From NCBI GenBank assembly GCA_019117525.1, contig DWZO01000064.1, positions 1 through 35,920 on the forward strand: 35,920 nt of DNA, read 5' to 3'. Shown one piece after another: positions 24,340-32,210 of this stretch. Origin of the DNA: Allocoprobacillus merdigallinarum. GTDB taxonomy: Bacteria > Bacillota_I > Bacilli_A > Erysipelotrichales > Coprobacillaceae. A program made the position numbers and the translations under genes. Each line of letters opens with the position of its first letter. Position 1 is the first letter of the stretch. The notes under the pieces were generated by a model. That model was not told the origin of the DNA and did no database searches. It saw only the letters and a program-made list of their open reading frames with translations.

Positions 24340-25095
24340 ATGAAATTCATCAAATGGGATTGTTTTCATGAAATTGAAGCTTATACAACATGCAGTTATT
24401 GTAACGGAGAGCTCATGAATATGAGTTTCAATGGTATTGATGATCAACAGGTTTTAAAGAATCGAGAAAAATTAGCTCAAACTTTGCATACTGATTTAAA
24501 TCATATGGTTGCAACACATCAACGACATACCACAAACTTTCTAAAAGTTCAACTTCAAGATGGAGGTAGAGGTATGTGGAGTCAAGAGGATGCATTTGAC
24601 AATTATGATGCTTTGTATACACGTGATCGCCATTTATGGCTTTGGTCTTTTCATGCTGATTGCTGTCCTGTTTTATTATATTGCAGAGATCAGAAAATTG
24701 TTGCCGCTATTCATAGTGGATGGAAAGGAACCGTAAATGAAATAGTTGGAAAAGTCACAAAACATTTAATAACTCATGAAAATTGTAATCCTCAAATGAT
24801 TTATGCCTATATTGGGCCATCCATTGAACAAAGAAATTTTGAAGCAAAAGATGATATTATTGATTTGGTTAAACAAATGTCTTTTGATACACATGATTTT
24901 TATATTCAAAAAGAAGATGGAGCTTATTTATTGAATAGTAAAGGTTTAATTCAACAACAATTGCTTAATCTTCAAGTGCCGCAAAAAAATATAACCATTT
25001 CTCCATACTGTACAATTGAAAATGAGGACCTCTTTTTCTCCTATCGAAGAAATAAAAGTCCTCATCGCAACATTACATTAATTTCTATGAAGTAA
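24340..25095 (+). CDS. pgeF: Peptidoglycan editing factor PgeF (laccase-domain, YlmD/YfiH family)
   Basis: A 251-aa protein of the multicopper-polyphenol-oxidase-like (DUF152) fold. E. coli PgeF clears peptidoglycan precursors with L-Ser in place of L-Ala; related proteins have purine-nucleoside phosphorylase activity. The zinc triad H60 (ATHQRHT), C108 (HADCCP) and H125 (AIHSGWKGT) is intact, and YIGPSIEQ matches the conserved IGP loop. AAAGGAG lies 7 nt before ATG 24340. Its TAA is inside the terminator shared with nnr; the two overlap by 11 nt. Confidence 0.92.
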   Translation: MKFIKWDCFHEIEAYTTCSYCNGELMNMSFNGIDDQQVLKNREKLAQTLHTDLNHMVATHQRHTTNFLKVQLQDGGRGMWSQEDAFDNYDALYTRDRHLWLWSFHADCCPVLLYCRDQKIVAAIHSGWKGTVNEIVGKVTKHLITHENCNPQMIYAYIGPSIEQRNFEAKDDIIDLVKQMSFDTHDFYIQKEDGAYLLNSKGLIQQQLLNLQVPQKNITISPYCTIENEDLFFSYRRNKSPHRNITLISMK

Positions 25096-26581
25096 CCTCC
25101 GGGTTACTTTTTATCATATTATTCATAGCTTTTGGAATAAATTCAATTAACTTTGAAGGAATCACAGTATAGGCTTCTTTAGCCAAAAGATCACCAGTAT
25201 ATCCATGTATGAAAACGCCCAACATTGCAGCCTGTAAGGCAGGATAACCTTGTCCTACAAGACTTGTAATTATTCCAGCTAAAACATCGCCCATTCCTCC
25301 AGTTGCCATAGCTTTATTTCCTGCACGAATACGATATGATTCCTGACCATTTGTCACTATGGTATAAGGTCCTTTTAATACCAAAACAACATGGTGCTCT
25401 TTTGCAAAATCTTGTGCAACCAATAACATATCATCCTGACTGTCGAATGGACATAAACGCTGAAATTCACCTAAATGTGGAGTCAAAATAATATCTCGAT
25501 TTTGCTGTTTTAATAAATCAGTATGTGCTGATAAAATCGTTAAAGCATCCCCATCTATAACGAGAGGTTGTTTTGTTTTTTCTAAAACATCAATAACATA
25601 ACGATAACTATCTAAGCTTTGACCTAGTCCACATCCAATTAATATAGCATCATATCGAAGAAAATCTTCTTTCTGTAAAATAGGAGGCCTTAAAACTGCA
25701 GTTGCTTCAGGGCAGAACTGAGTTAATGCATGTATAACTTCCTGATCACTCATAACTGTCGTAATTCCACTACCACTATAAACACAACCTTTTGCACTTA
25801 ACAGAGCTGCTCCTTTATATTCAATGCATCCTGTAATAAGGCAAGTATGTCCATATGTGCCTTTATATCCATCAAAAATTCTTTCTTTTAAAAGTGGAAA
25901 CATCATTTTATCATCCGCCATCTGATACAATCCAGCTTCTTCACTCACATCATCAACATCTAGTTTTTCAACAATAACTTTTCCCGTAAAAAAATAACTA
26001 TCAGGATTAAGAAATCCATTTTTTATAGCACTCAAAGTAATTGTTGAAGTTGCATAAATGACGCTTTGATATGGTTTTCCTGAATCACATTGAAGACCTG
26101 TAGGAATATCTACAGCAATGACTTCCTGATCATAGAGTTGATTAATACTTTCAATAACACTTTGATAAATACCTCGTGGTGAGCTATTCAACCCAAAACC
26201 AAATATTGCATCAACAATTGTATCACAATCCGTCATATAACCAATCAACTCTTCTAAATTATCCTGTTGAAATAAATAAACAGGAAGAGACAAATCATAA
26301 CATTTCTGCAAATAATAAGCATTGGCTTTGGAAAGATGATTCGTGTTTTCAAATATAAAAACTTGTACATTCTTTTTCTGTTGATAAAGTTTAATAGCCA
26401 GAGAAAGCCCATCTGCCCCATTATTACCTGGCCCACAAACAATACTAAATGATTCACCATGGATATGTTTCAACAAACAATCACTTGCTTTATTAACCAA
26501 TTGTTCAATTGTATAACCGTGTTTCAATAAACATTCATCATATCTTTTCATTAAAGTATGGCTTCCAATATACATATTCAT
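25085..26581 (-). CDS. nnr: Bifunctional NAD(P)H-hydrate repair enzyme (epimerase plus ADP-dependent dehydratase)
   Basis: A 498-aa protein that repairs hydrated NAD(P)H. The N-terminal YjeF_N epimerase domain (about 1-215) has CGPGNNGADGLSLA and VDAIFGFGL. The C-terminal dehydratase (about 235-498) has YKGTYGHTCLITG, the ADP-binding LVLKGPYTIV and the catalytic GNKAMATGGMGDVLAG (422-437). ATG 26581 is preferred over GTG 26584 because AAGG lies 7 nt upstream. It is monocistronic, with an extended -10 promoter at 26599-26607 and convergence with pgeF. Confidence 0.95.
   Translation of the reverse strand: MNMYIGSHTLMKRYDECLLKHGYTIEQLVNKASDCLLKHIHGESFSIVCGPGNNGADGLSLAIKLYQQKKNVQVFIFENTNHLSKANAYYLQKCYDLSLPVYLFQQDNLEELIGYMTDCDTIVDAIFGFGLNSSPRGIYQSVIESINQLYDQEVIAVDIPTGLQCDSGKPYQSVIYATSTITLSAIKNGFLNPDSYFFTGKVIVEKLDVDDVSEEAGLYQMADDKMMFPLLKERIFDGYKGTYGHTCLITGCIEYKGAALLSAKGCVYSGSGITTVMSDQEVIHALTQFCPEATAVLRPPILQKEDFLRYDAILIGCGLGQSLDSYRYVIDVLEKTKQPLVIDGDALTILSAHTDLLKQQNRDIILTPHLGEFQRLCPFDSQDDMLLVAQDFAKEHHVVLVLKGPYTIVTNGQESYRIRAGNKAMATGGMGDVLAGIITSLVGQGYPALQAAMLGVFIHGYTGDLLAKEAYTVIPSKLIEFIPKAMNNMIKSNPEVTS
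25090..25112 (+). terminator. Intrinsic terminator of pgeF, embedding its stop codon
   Basis: Stem AAGTAACC/GGTTACTT (25090-25097 and 25102-25109) with a 4-nt loop, followed by T's. The pgeF TAA (25093-25095) is in the left arm, and the nnr stop lies at 25085-25087, so the region serves both convergent genes. Confidence 0.85.
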
Positions 26582-26598
26582 CACCTGACCTTAGCCCT

Positions 26599-26607
26599 AT
26601 TATAACA
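26599..26607 (-). promoter_or_regulatory. Extended -10 promoter of nnr
   Basis: The minus strand reads TGTTATAAT (TGn plus perfect TATAAT). It lies immediately downstream of the NlpC/P60 terminator and about 20 nt before the nnr start. Confidence 0.65.
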
Positions 26608-26611
26608 AAAT

Positions 26612-26645
26612 AAAAACTGTAATGAAATCATTCATTACAGTTTTT
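26612..26645 (-). terminator. Strong intrinsic terminator of the NlpC/P60 gene
   Basis: Perfect 14-bp stem AAAAACTGTAATGA and its complement (26612-26625 and 26632-26645) with a 6-nt loop and T-run, 5 nt after the stop. It is symmetric and could act both ways. Confidence 0.92.
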
Positions 26646-26650
26646 CATCA

Positions 26651-28075
26651 TTAATATCTTACACCACAAGTAAATCCACTTAAACTTGTATAACTAACAA
26701 CAGATCCTGTTGTCGGTGAATGAATAACTCTTCCTCCACCAACGTAGATTCCTACATGGCCTGGTCGCCATACAATGTCACCTGGTTTCACTCGAGATAA
26801 AGAAATTGTTCTTCCTCCACTTTTTTGTGCTCCAGATGTACGTGGGATACTCTTGCCGTTCTTACGATATACCCATTGAGTAAATCCTGAACAGTCAAAT
26901 GAACTTGGTCCAGTTGCACCCCATCGATATGGACAACCCAATCGTGATTGAGCAGTAGCTACCATTCCTTGATTAGGAGCAATGTCATCTGGATTTACAA
27001 CAGTAACTTTCAAAGTTTTAGAACTTGAATTACCAGCTTTATCCGTAACACTATATTCAACAGTATATTTTCCTGCTTTTTTTGTATTAACTGGATTGCT
27101 GATTTCGACTTTAGAAGTCACATTTCCATCTTTGTTGTCAGTTGCACTTTCTAGATAACTTTTTGCATTAAAGTTCTTACCTTTAGTAATTTGTACTGAA
27201 GACTTAGATAAACTAATCTTAGGTGCACTTAAGTCACCAACTTTAACTTTTAATGTTTCTTCAGATGCATTACCAGAAGAATCTTTAGCAGTAATTTTTA
27301 AAGTTGTTTCTCCATCTTTCTTAGTATCAACAGTTCCATCTACTTCAATAGATTTCACTTTCTTATCAAAGTTATCAGTCACTTTGATATAATCTAAATA
27401 ATCAAATTGAGAACCATAGTCTACTGTAACTGTAGATCCCTTCTTGTAACTAATCGTAGGTGCAGTCGTATCTGATACATAGAATTCATATGTTTGTTGA
27501 GTTTGATTTCCAGCGTTATCTGAAACACTCAATTCAATCATTTGAGATCCTAATTTTGAAGTATCGAGTTTCTTGTCTGTTTCAATAAATGGTGTAACAT
27601 CTCCATCAACATTATCAGATGCATTGACATATTGAGCGATATCTTGACTACCATTTGCTTCAACATCAATAACATAACCTTGACTATCTCCTACCGGATT
27701 CAATTCAGGAGCAGTTTTATCAACAACTTCTACTTGAACAACCTTTGTACTTAAATTTGAGAACATATCGGTTGCAGTTACTTCGACGTTATATATACCT
27801 AATTGATATGCATCATATGATGTATCATCAATTTTTACATCCATAGCGTCTAGGGAATCACGATTATCAGAAATAGCAAACATCGTTTTATCTAGCTTTG
27901 TCCCATAAAGAACTTCAATCTTATTAGCTTCGATTGTAGGTTTTTCTTTATCGACAGCAGCATAACCAACCAAACCAAATGTTGAAATACATAACATCGG
28001 AATGAACATAGCTTTACGTTTTAAAACATGCTCTTGCATAATTTCCAATAAATTCGTCTTAATATTACTATCCAT
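26651..28075 (-). CDS. Secreted NlpC/P60 peptidoglycan hydrolase with Ig-like repeats
   Basis: A 474-aa exported protein. A basic N-terminus precedes a hydrophobic segment at about 22-40 (signal or anchor). Four Ig-like (DUF5011/HYR-type) modules of about 75-85 residues follow, each ending in a (V/K)(T/S)D-x-x-GN-like turn (SDNAGNQT, KDSSGNAS, TDKAGNSS; the first is degenerate). The C-terminal NlpC/P60 domain (371-474) has catalytic C395 (FDCSG), H440 (GHVGIYVG) and H452 (VIHSP), cutting stem-peptide bonds in peptidoglycan. ATG 28075 is chosen over an upstream frame because AAAGGAGG lies 6 nt before it. Likely wall-exposed; no sortase motif is seen. Confidence 0.93.
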   Translation of the reverse strand: MDSNIKTNLLEIMQEHVLKRKAMFIPMLCISTFGLVGYAAVDKEKPTIEANKIEVLYGTKLDKTMFAISDNRDSLDAMDVKIDDTSYDAYQLGIYNVEVTATDMFSNLSTKVVQVEVVDKTAPELNPVGDSQGYVIDVEANGSQDIAQYVNASDNVDGDVTPFIETDKKLDTSKLGSQMIELSVSDNAGNQTQQTYEFYVSDTTAPTISYKKGSTVTVDYGSQFDYLDYIKVTDNFDKKVKSIEVDGTVDTKKDGETTLKITAKDSSGNASEETLKVKVGDLSAPKISLSKSSVQITKGKNFNAKSYLESATDNKDGNVTSKVEISNPVNTKKAGKYTVEYSVTDKAGNSSSKTLKVTVVNPDDIAPNQGMVATAQSRLGCPYRWGATGPSSFDCSGFTQWVYRKNGKSIPRTSGAQKSGGRTISLSRVKPGDIVWRPGHVGIYVGGGRVIHSPTTGSVVSYTSLSGFTCGVRY

Positions 28076-28109
28076 TCGTTGCCTCCTTTCAATAATATAC
28101 CCATTTAGA

Positions 28110-28138
28110 ATTATAAAACAACGTTCACAAAAAGTCCA
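28110..28138 (-). promoter_or_regulatory. Sigma-A promoter of the NlpC/P60 gene
   Basis: Minus-strand -35 TGGACT (plus 28133-28138), 17-nt spacer, perfect -10 TATAAT (plus 28110-28115), about 35 nt from the start codon. Two palindromes lie just upstream. Confidence 0.75.
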
Positions 28139-28143
28139 CAATT

Positions 28144-28164
28144 TTCTTAAGAAATTCTTAAGAA
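28144..28164. repeat. Twin TTCTTAAGAA palindromes upstream of the NlpC/P60 promoter
   Basis: Two perfect 10-bp palindromes TTCTTAAGAA at 28144-28153 and 28155-28164, starting 11 nt apart (about one helical turn). They lie just upstream of the -35. This is the position of an activator site; the cognate regulator is unknown. Confidence 0.6.
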
Positions 28165-28321
28165 ATTAAAATTTTGTTGATTATATCAATATTTTTTGAA
28201 TTAACTTTTTTTGACGTTTTTTTGTTTTTTATCATTTTTCTATACAAAGTATTCACTTTTTAATCAATTTTAGACATATTATTATCTTCATTTCATAGAA
28301 TGAGTTGAAAAGGAGAATGCT

Positions 28322-28828
28322 ATGATTATTGTCTATTTTTCAATTTATTGTTTTTTAGGATATTGGCTTGAATCTATTTATGTTTCGTTATTTCGTAAAA
28401 AATGGATCTCATCGGGTTTATTGAATGGTCCATTTATTCCCTTATATGGTTTTGGTGCTTGTATCCTTATATTATGCCAACCCTATCTTCAGTATTTTCA
28501 TCCATTTTTCGTATGTCTTATCGGTGGAATTTGTATGACTTTATTAGAATTATTAAGTAGTTATTATATTGAACGATTTTTTCACACTCAATGTTGGGAT
28601 TATTCTCATCATGCTCTCAATTATCAAGGGAGAATATGTTTGGTATATTTTATTTTATGGTGTTTATTAAGTGGTTTATTCATTTATATAATTCATCCAT
28701 TTATTTGCTCACTATCATTACGTCATGATGCCTGTTATCTGATAAGCCTGATTTACATTTCGTTTATTTTAAAAGCATATGGTGATCGTTTGTTAGCAAC
28801 AAAACAAAATGGTCTCAATATTCATTAA
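28322..28828 (+). CDS. CmpB-like putative ABC-type membrane protein (PF06541-type)
   Basis: A 168-aa membrane protein with about four hydrophobic segments (IVYFSIYCFLGYWLES, PLYGFGACILIL, FVCLIGGICMTLLELL, VYFILWCLLSGLF). The N-terminal run FLGYWLESIY and the SSGLLNGPFIPLYGFGA block match the putative ABC-transporter type IV/CmpB family. No ATPase partner is adjacent. AAAAGGAGAATGCT precedes the ATG. It is transcribed divergently from the NlpC/P60 gene; the spacer is about 246 nt. Substrate and role are unknown. Confidence 0.8.
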   Translation: MIIVYFSIYCFLGYWLESIYVSLFRKKWISSGLLNGPFIPLYGFGACILILCQPYLQYFHPFFVCLIGGICMTLLELLSSYYIERFFHTQCWDYSHHALNYQGRICLVYFILWCLLSGLFIYIIHPFICSLSLRHDACYLISLIYISFILKAYGDRLLATKQNGLNIH

Positions 28829-28855
28829 AAAAAGAAGATTTTTCAATCTTCTTTA
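28827..28855 (-). terminator. Intrinsic terminator of the liv operon, embedding the livF stop
   Basis: Perfect 10-bp stem AAAGAAGATT/AATCTTCTTT (28831-28840 and 28845-28854), tetraloop, then a run of T's on the minus strand. The livF TAA (28853-28855) overlaps the stem. It may also stop the convergent CmpB-like transcript weakly. Confidence 0.9.
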
Positions 28856-29551
28856 ACCAAGATAAGCTTCTCTTACCTTTGGATTATTTGCAACTTCATT
28901 GGCTTTCCCTGATACAATAACATTTCCAGTTTCAAGAACATAAGCACGATCAGCAATTGAAAGTGCTTTATTTGCGTTTTGTTCAACTAATAACACCGTT
29001 ACTCCATCTTTATTAATACTTTTAATAATGTCAAAAATTTCATTAACCAAAATAGGTGATAACCCCATTGATGGTTCATCTAACAATAATAGCGTTGGTT
29101 TTGACATTAATGCGCGCCCCATTGCTAACATCTGCTGTTCTCCACCTGACAGTGTTCCAGCCAATTGATTTCTACGTTCCTTTAAACGTGGAAATCTTTG
29201 ATAAACCTTTTCTAAATCTTGTCCTATTTTATTATCCGTACGTAAATATGCACCCATTTCCAAATTATCTTGAACCGTTAATTGAGCAAAAATACGTCTA
29301 CCCTCAGGAACTTGAGCTAAATTTTTGGCAATAATTTTATGTGCAGGAAGTTTTGTAATCTCATCCCCCATAAAAGATATCGTACCACTTTTAGGTTTTA
29401 CCAATCCACTAATAGCATGCATGATAGATGTCTTTCCAGCCCCATTAGCTCCAATCAAAGCCACAATCTCACCTTGATTCACTTCAAAACTTACATTTTT
29501 AATCGCATGAATCACACCATAATAAACATTTAAATGATCAACTTTTAACAT
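28853..29551 (-). CDS. livF: Branched-chain amino-acid ABC transporter ATPase LivF
   Basis: A 232-aa nucleotide-binding subunit. It shows Walker A GANGAGKT (34-41), signature LSGGEQQ, Walker B LLLLDEP and the LivF-typical NLAQVPEGRRIFAQLTV. ATG 29551 is preferred over 29572 because AGGGGG lies 6 nt before it. It powers, with LivG, the LivH/LivM channel. The stop lies within the operon terminator. Substrate preference (Leu/Ile/Val) is inferred from the family. Confidence 0.94.
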   Translation of the reverse strand: MLKVDHLNVYYGVIHAIKNVSFEVNQGEIVALIGANGAGKTSIMHAISGLVKPKSGTISFMGDEITKLPAHKIIAKNLAQVPEGRRIFAQLTVQDNLEMGAYLRTDNKIGQDLEKVYQRFPRLKERRNQLAGTLSGGEQQMLAMGRALMSKPTLLLLDEPSMGLSPILVNEIFDIIKSINKDGVTVLLVEQNANKALSIADRAYVLETGNVIVSGKANEVANNPKVREAYLG

Positions 29552-29561
29552 GGTCATCCCC

Positions 29562-30326
29562 CTATTCTTCATGTCCTAAATATGCTGCAACCACATCAGG
29601 ATTATTTTTAATTTCATCTGGAGTCCCAAATGCTAAGACTGTACCAAAATTTAAAACTGCAATTTTTTCACAAATCCCCATAACAAGTTTCATATCATGT
29701 TCAATCAATAAAATCGCAATAGAAAATTTTTCTCTTACAATCTTTATCGTTTCCATTAATTCTTCTGTTTCAATAGGATTCATACCAGCTGCAGGTTCAT
29801 CTAACAAAAGAAGTTTAGGTGACGTTGCAAGTGCTCTTGCTATTTCTAGTTTACGTTGTTTTCCATATGGTAAATTTCCAGCTTTGACATCAGCATATTT
29901 TTCTAGATCAAAAACACGAAGTAAGCTCATAGCCATTTCCTGCATAGCCTCTTCACCTTTAAAATAACTTGGAAGATGAAGAATAGATGATAATAATGAA
30001 TAATTTTGAGAATGATGCAATCCAACCTTAACATTATCAATAACACTCATTTTTTTGAATAAACGAATATTTTGAAATGTTCTTGCAATCCCTAATTGTG
30101 TAATTTGCGTAGGTGTCATCTTTAAAAGTGACTTCCCATCAAAAAGTATTTGTCCACTCGTTGGTTTATAAACACCTGTCAACAAATTAAATACAGTTGT
30201 TTTTCCAGCTCCATTTGGTCCAATCAAGCCATATAAATGGTCTTTATCCATTTCAAAATTAAACTCATCAACAGCTTTTAAACCTCCAAATTGGATTCCT
30301 AATCCCTCTGCTTTTAACAAACTCAT
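29562..30326 (-). CDS. livG: Branched-chain amino-acid ABC transporter ATPase LivG
   Basis: A 254-aa nucleotide-binding subunit. Walker A GPNGAGKTT is at 36-44, LivG-type ARTFQNIRLFKKM follows, the signature is LPYGKQRKLEIARAL, and Walker B is LLLDEPAAGMNP. The signature is the degenerate LSYG type usual for LivG. The start overlaps the livM stop by 1 nt (TGATG), showing coupled translation. The LivH-LivM-LivG-LivF order is canonical. Confidence 0.94.
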   Translation of the reverse strand: MSLLKAEGLGIQFGGLKAVDEFNFEMDKDHLYGLIGPNGAGKTTVFNLLTGVYKPTSGQILFDGKSLLKMTPTQITQLGIARTFQNIRLFKKMSVIDNVKVGLHHSQNYSLLSSILHLPSYFKGEEAMQEMAMSLLRVFDLEKYADVKAGNLPYGKQRKLEIARALATSPKLLLLDEPAAGMNPIETEELMETIKIVREKFSIAILLIEHDMKLVMGICEKIAVLNFGTVLAFGTPDEIKNNPDVVAAYLGHEE

Positions 30327-31270
30327 CAGTCATCCACCTCCACTGTCTTATTCTTAAAAAATTTAGCTTTAATACGAGGCACTAAATTTTTTTCTTTGAT
30401 AATCATTGCAGCAATTAAAACAATTGCATAAAGTAACATACGATAATCCGCAAATGCTCTTAAATACTCTGGCAATATCGTCATGATAATAGCTGCTATA
30501 ATAGAACCTTTTAAATTTCCTAATCCACCTAATACAACCATAACCAGAATTTCTACTGATTTATTATAATCAAATGTAGAAGGAACCAGCATTCCCATAT
30601 ATTGAGCATATAATCCACCTGCAATCCCAGCAAAGAAAGCAGAAATAGCAAAAGCTAAGATCTTATAATACGATGTAGGAATACCAGATAATTCACTGGC
30701 TGTTTCGTCTTCACAAATAGAAATAATAGCACGCCCATGACGTGATTTAACAATACAGTAAATGACATAGATTGTAATCACAGCACTTAAAAAATAGACA
30801 GAAAAATCAATATTCATTGCTTGAAATCCCATCAATCCTTTGGCACCATTTGTAATACTTAAATTAAGCATAATAACACGTATGATTTCATTAAATGCTA
30901 AAGTAATGATACAAAGATAATCACCTTTTAATCTTAATGTTGGTATACCAATAACAACACCAATCAGACAGGCAGCAATAGCACCAATCAATAAGCTTAA
31001 TAAAAATGGGAAATGAAGATACAAACTACATAAAGCAGATGTATAAGCTCCTACGGACATAAATCCAGCATGTCCTAAAGTTAACTGTCCTAAATAACCA
31101 CTCGCTAAATTCAAACTTGTTGCTAAAATAACATTGATACAAGCCATAATGAGAATTCCTGACCAATAATAGTCAACAATTCCAGCACTCATTAAAAACA
31201 TAATGATTCCATAAATAATCAGCGCCATGATAAAGGATATAATCAAATCTTTTATTTGTTTCTTTTTCAT
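30326..31270 (-). CDS. livM: Branched-chain amino-acid ABC transporter permease LivM
   Basis: A 314-aa integral-membrane permease with about eight or more hydrophobic segments. The family marks NLASGYLGQLTLGHAGFMSVGAY and later VMVVLGGLGNLKGSIIAAI are present, and a basic tail ends with acidic VDD. An in-frame GTG at 31279 sits immediately after the livH stop; ATG 31270 is preferred because AGGTG lies 6 nt upstream. It pairs with LivH to form the membrane channel. Confidence 0.93.
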   Translation of the reverse strand: MKKKQIKDLIISFIMALIIYGIIMFLMSAGIVDYYWSGILIMACINVILATSLNLASGYLGQLTLGHAGFMSVGAYTSALCSLYLHFPFLLSLLIGAIAACLIGVVIGIPTLRLKGDYLCIITLAFNEIIRVIMLNLSITNGAKGLMGFQAMNIDFSVYFLSAVITIYVIYCIVKSRHGRAIISICEDETASELSGIPTSYYKILAFAISAFFAGIAGGLYAQYMGMLVPSTFDYNKSVEILVMVVLGGLGNLKGSIIAAIIMTILPEYLRAFADYRMLLYAIVLIAAMIIKEKNLVPRIKAKFFKNKTVEVDD

Positions 31271-31279
31271 CCCTATCAC

Positions 31280-32155
31280 CTACACTTTCTCTCTCATATT
31301 CTGACCAAACAATCCTGCTGGTTTAACTAATAAAATAAAGATTAAAATACCAAAAACAACTGCATCTGAAAAAGCAGATGAAATATATGAAATTGTAAAT
31401 GCTTCAGCAACACCAATAATCAATCCACCTACCATTGCTCCTGGAATGCTTCCAATTCCACCAAGAACAGCTGCTATAAAAGCTTTGATACCTAACATGG
31501 CACCTAAATAGGGATTAATCAAAGAATAACTCATACCATAAATAATACCAGCAATAGCTCCTAAACCAGAACCAATGGCGAATGTTAGAGAAATGGTTGT
31601 ATTCACATTGATTCCCATTAATTCTGCAGCTCCTCGATCTTCACTGACAGCACGCATTGCTTTTCCCAATTTTGTTTTGTTTATAAACAAAAGCAATAAT
31701 CCAGTACAAATAAAAGTTAAGATAAGCGAAAGCAAAGCGACATACGTGATATGAGCGCCAAAAAAAGATACTGTACCACTAGGCATATATTGAGGAAAAG
31801 TTCTGGCAGCAGAGCCAAATAAAATCAAAAATAAGTTCTGTAACAGATAACTGACACCAATAGCAGTAATTAAAACAGCTAAACTCCCACTATTTCTAAG
31901 TGGCTTATAAGCCACTTTTTCTGTCACAACACCTAATAAAGCACATCCAGCAATGGCTACTAAAACACTAACAATAATGGGTGCTTGCACCATAGTTGTC
32001 ATCACATAAGCCAGATATGCGCCAACCATAATAATTTCACCATGAGCAAAATTGATCATTTTAGCAATCCCATATACCATTGTATAACCAATGGCAACAA
32101 GTGCATACATTCCACCTGTACTTAATCCATTGATGATTTGCGTTAAAAATTCCAT
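31280..32155 (-). CDS. livH: Branched-chain amino-acid ABC transporter permease LivH
   Basis: A 291-aa permease. Family signature GLSTGGMYALVAIGYTMVYG and INFAHGEIIMVGAY appear at the N-terminus, and AVLGGIGSIPGAMVGG near the C-terminus. Multiple hydrophobic spans are clear. AGGAGG lies upstream of ATG 32155, right behind the terminator that separates livK from livH, so expression depends on readthrough or an unseen promoter. Confidence 0.94.
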   Translation of the reverse strand: MEFLTQIINGLSTGGMYALVAIGYTMVYGIAKMINFAHGEIIMVGAYLAYVMTTMVQAPIIVSVLVAIAGCALLGVVTEKVAYKPLRNSGSLAVLITAIGVSYLLQNLFLILFGSAARTFPQYMPSGTVSFFGAHITYVALLSLILTFICTGLLLLFINKTKLGKAMRAVSEDRGAAELMGINVNTTISLTFAIGSGLGAIAGIIYGMSYSLINPYLGAMLGIKAFIAAVLGGIGSIPGAMVGGLIIGVAEAFTISYISSAFSDAVVFGILIFILLVKPAGLFGQNMREKV

Positions 32156-32172
32156 TTGTAAACCTCCTGACT

Positions 32173-32207
32173 TAAAAAAATAAAGGAGAAAAATCTCCTT
32201 TATTTTT
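32173..32207 (-). terminator. Terminator between livK and livH (probable attenuating site)
   Basis: An 11-bp or longer stem AATAAAGGAGA/TCTCCTTTATT (32179-32189 and 32194-32204) with a 4-nt loop, followed by a T-run. It lies 6 nt after the livK stop and about 20 nt before the livH start, inside the operon. Confidence 0.85.
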
Positions 32208-32210
32208 CTT

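Noticed and set aside
24268..24447. Extension of the CotD-like gene to a 156-aa protein
   Set aside because: No ribosome-binding site is present, the added part is antisense to pgeF, and a strong AAGGAGGG marks the shorter start.
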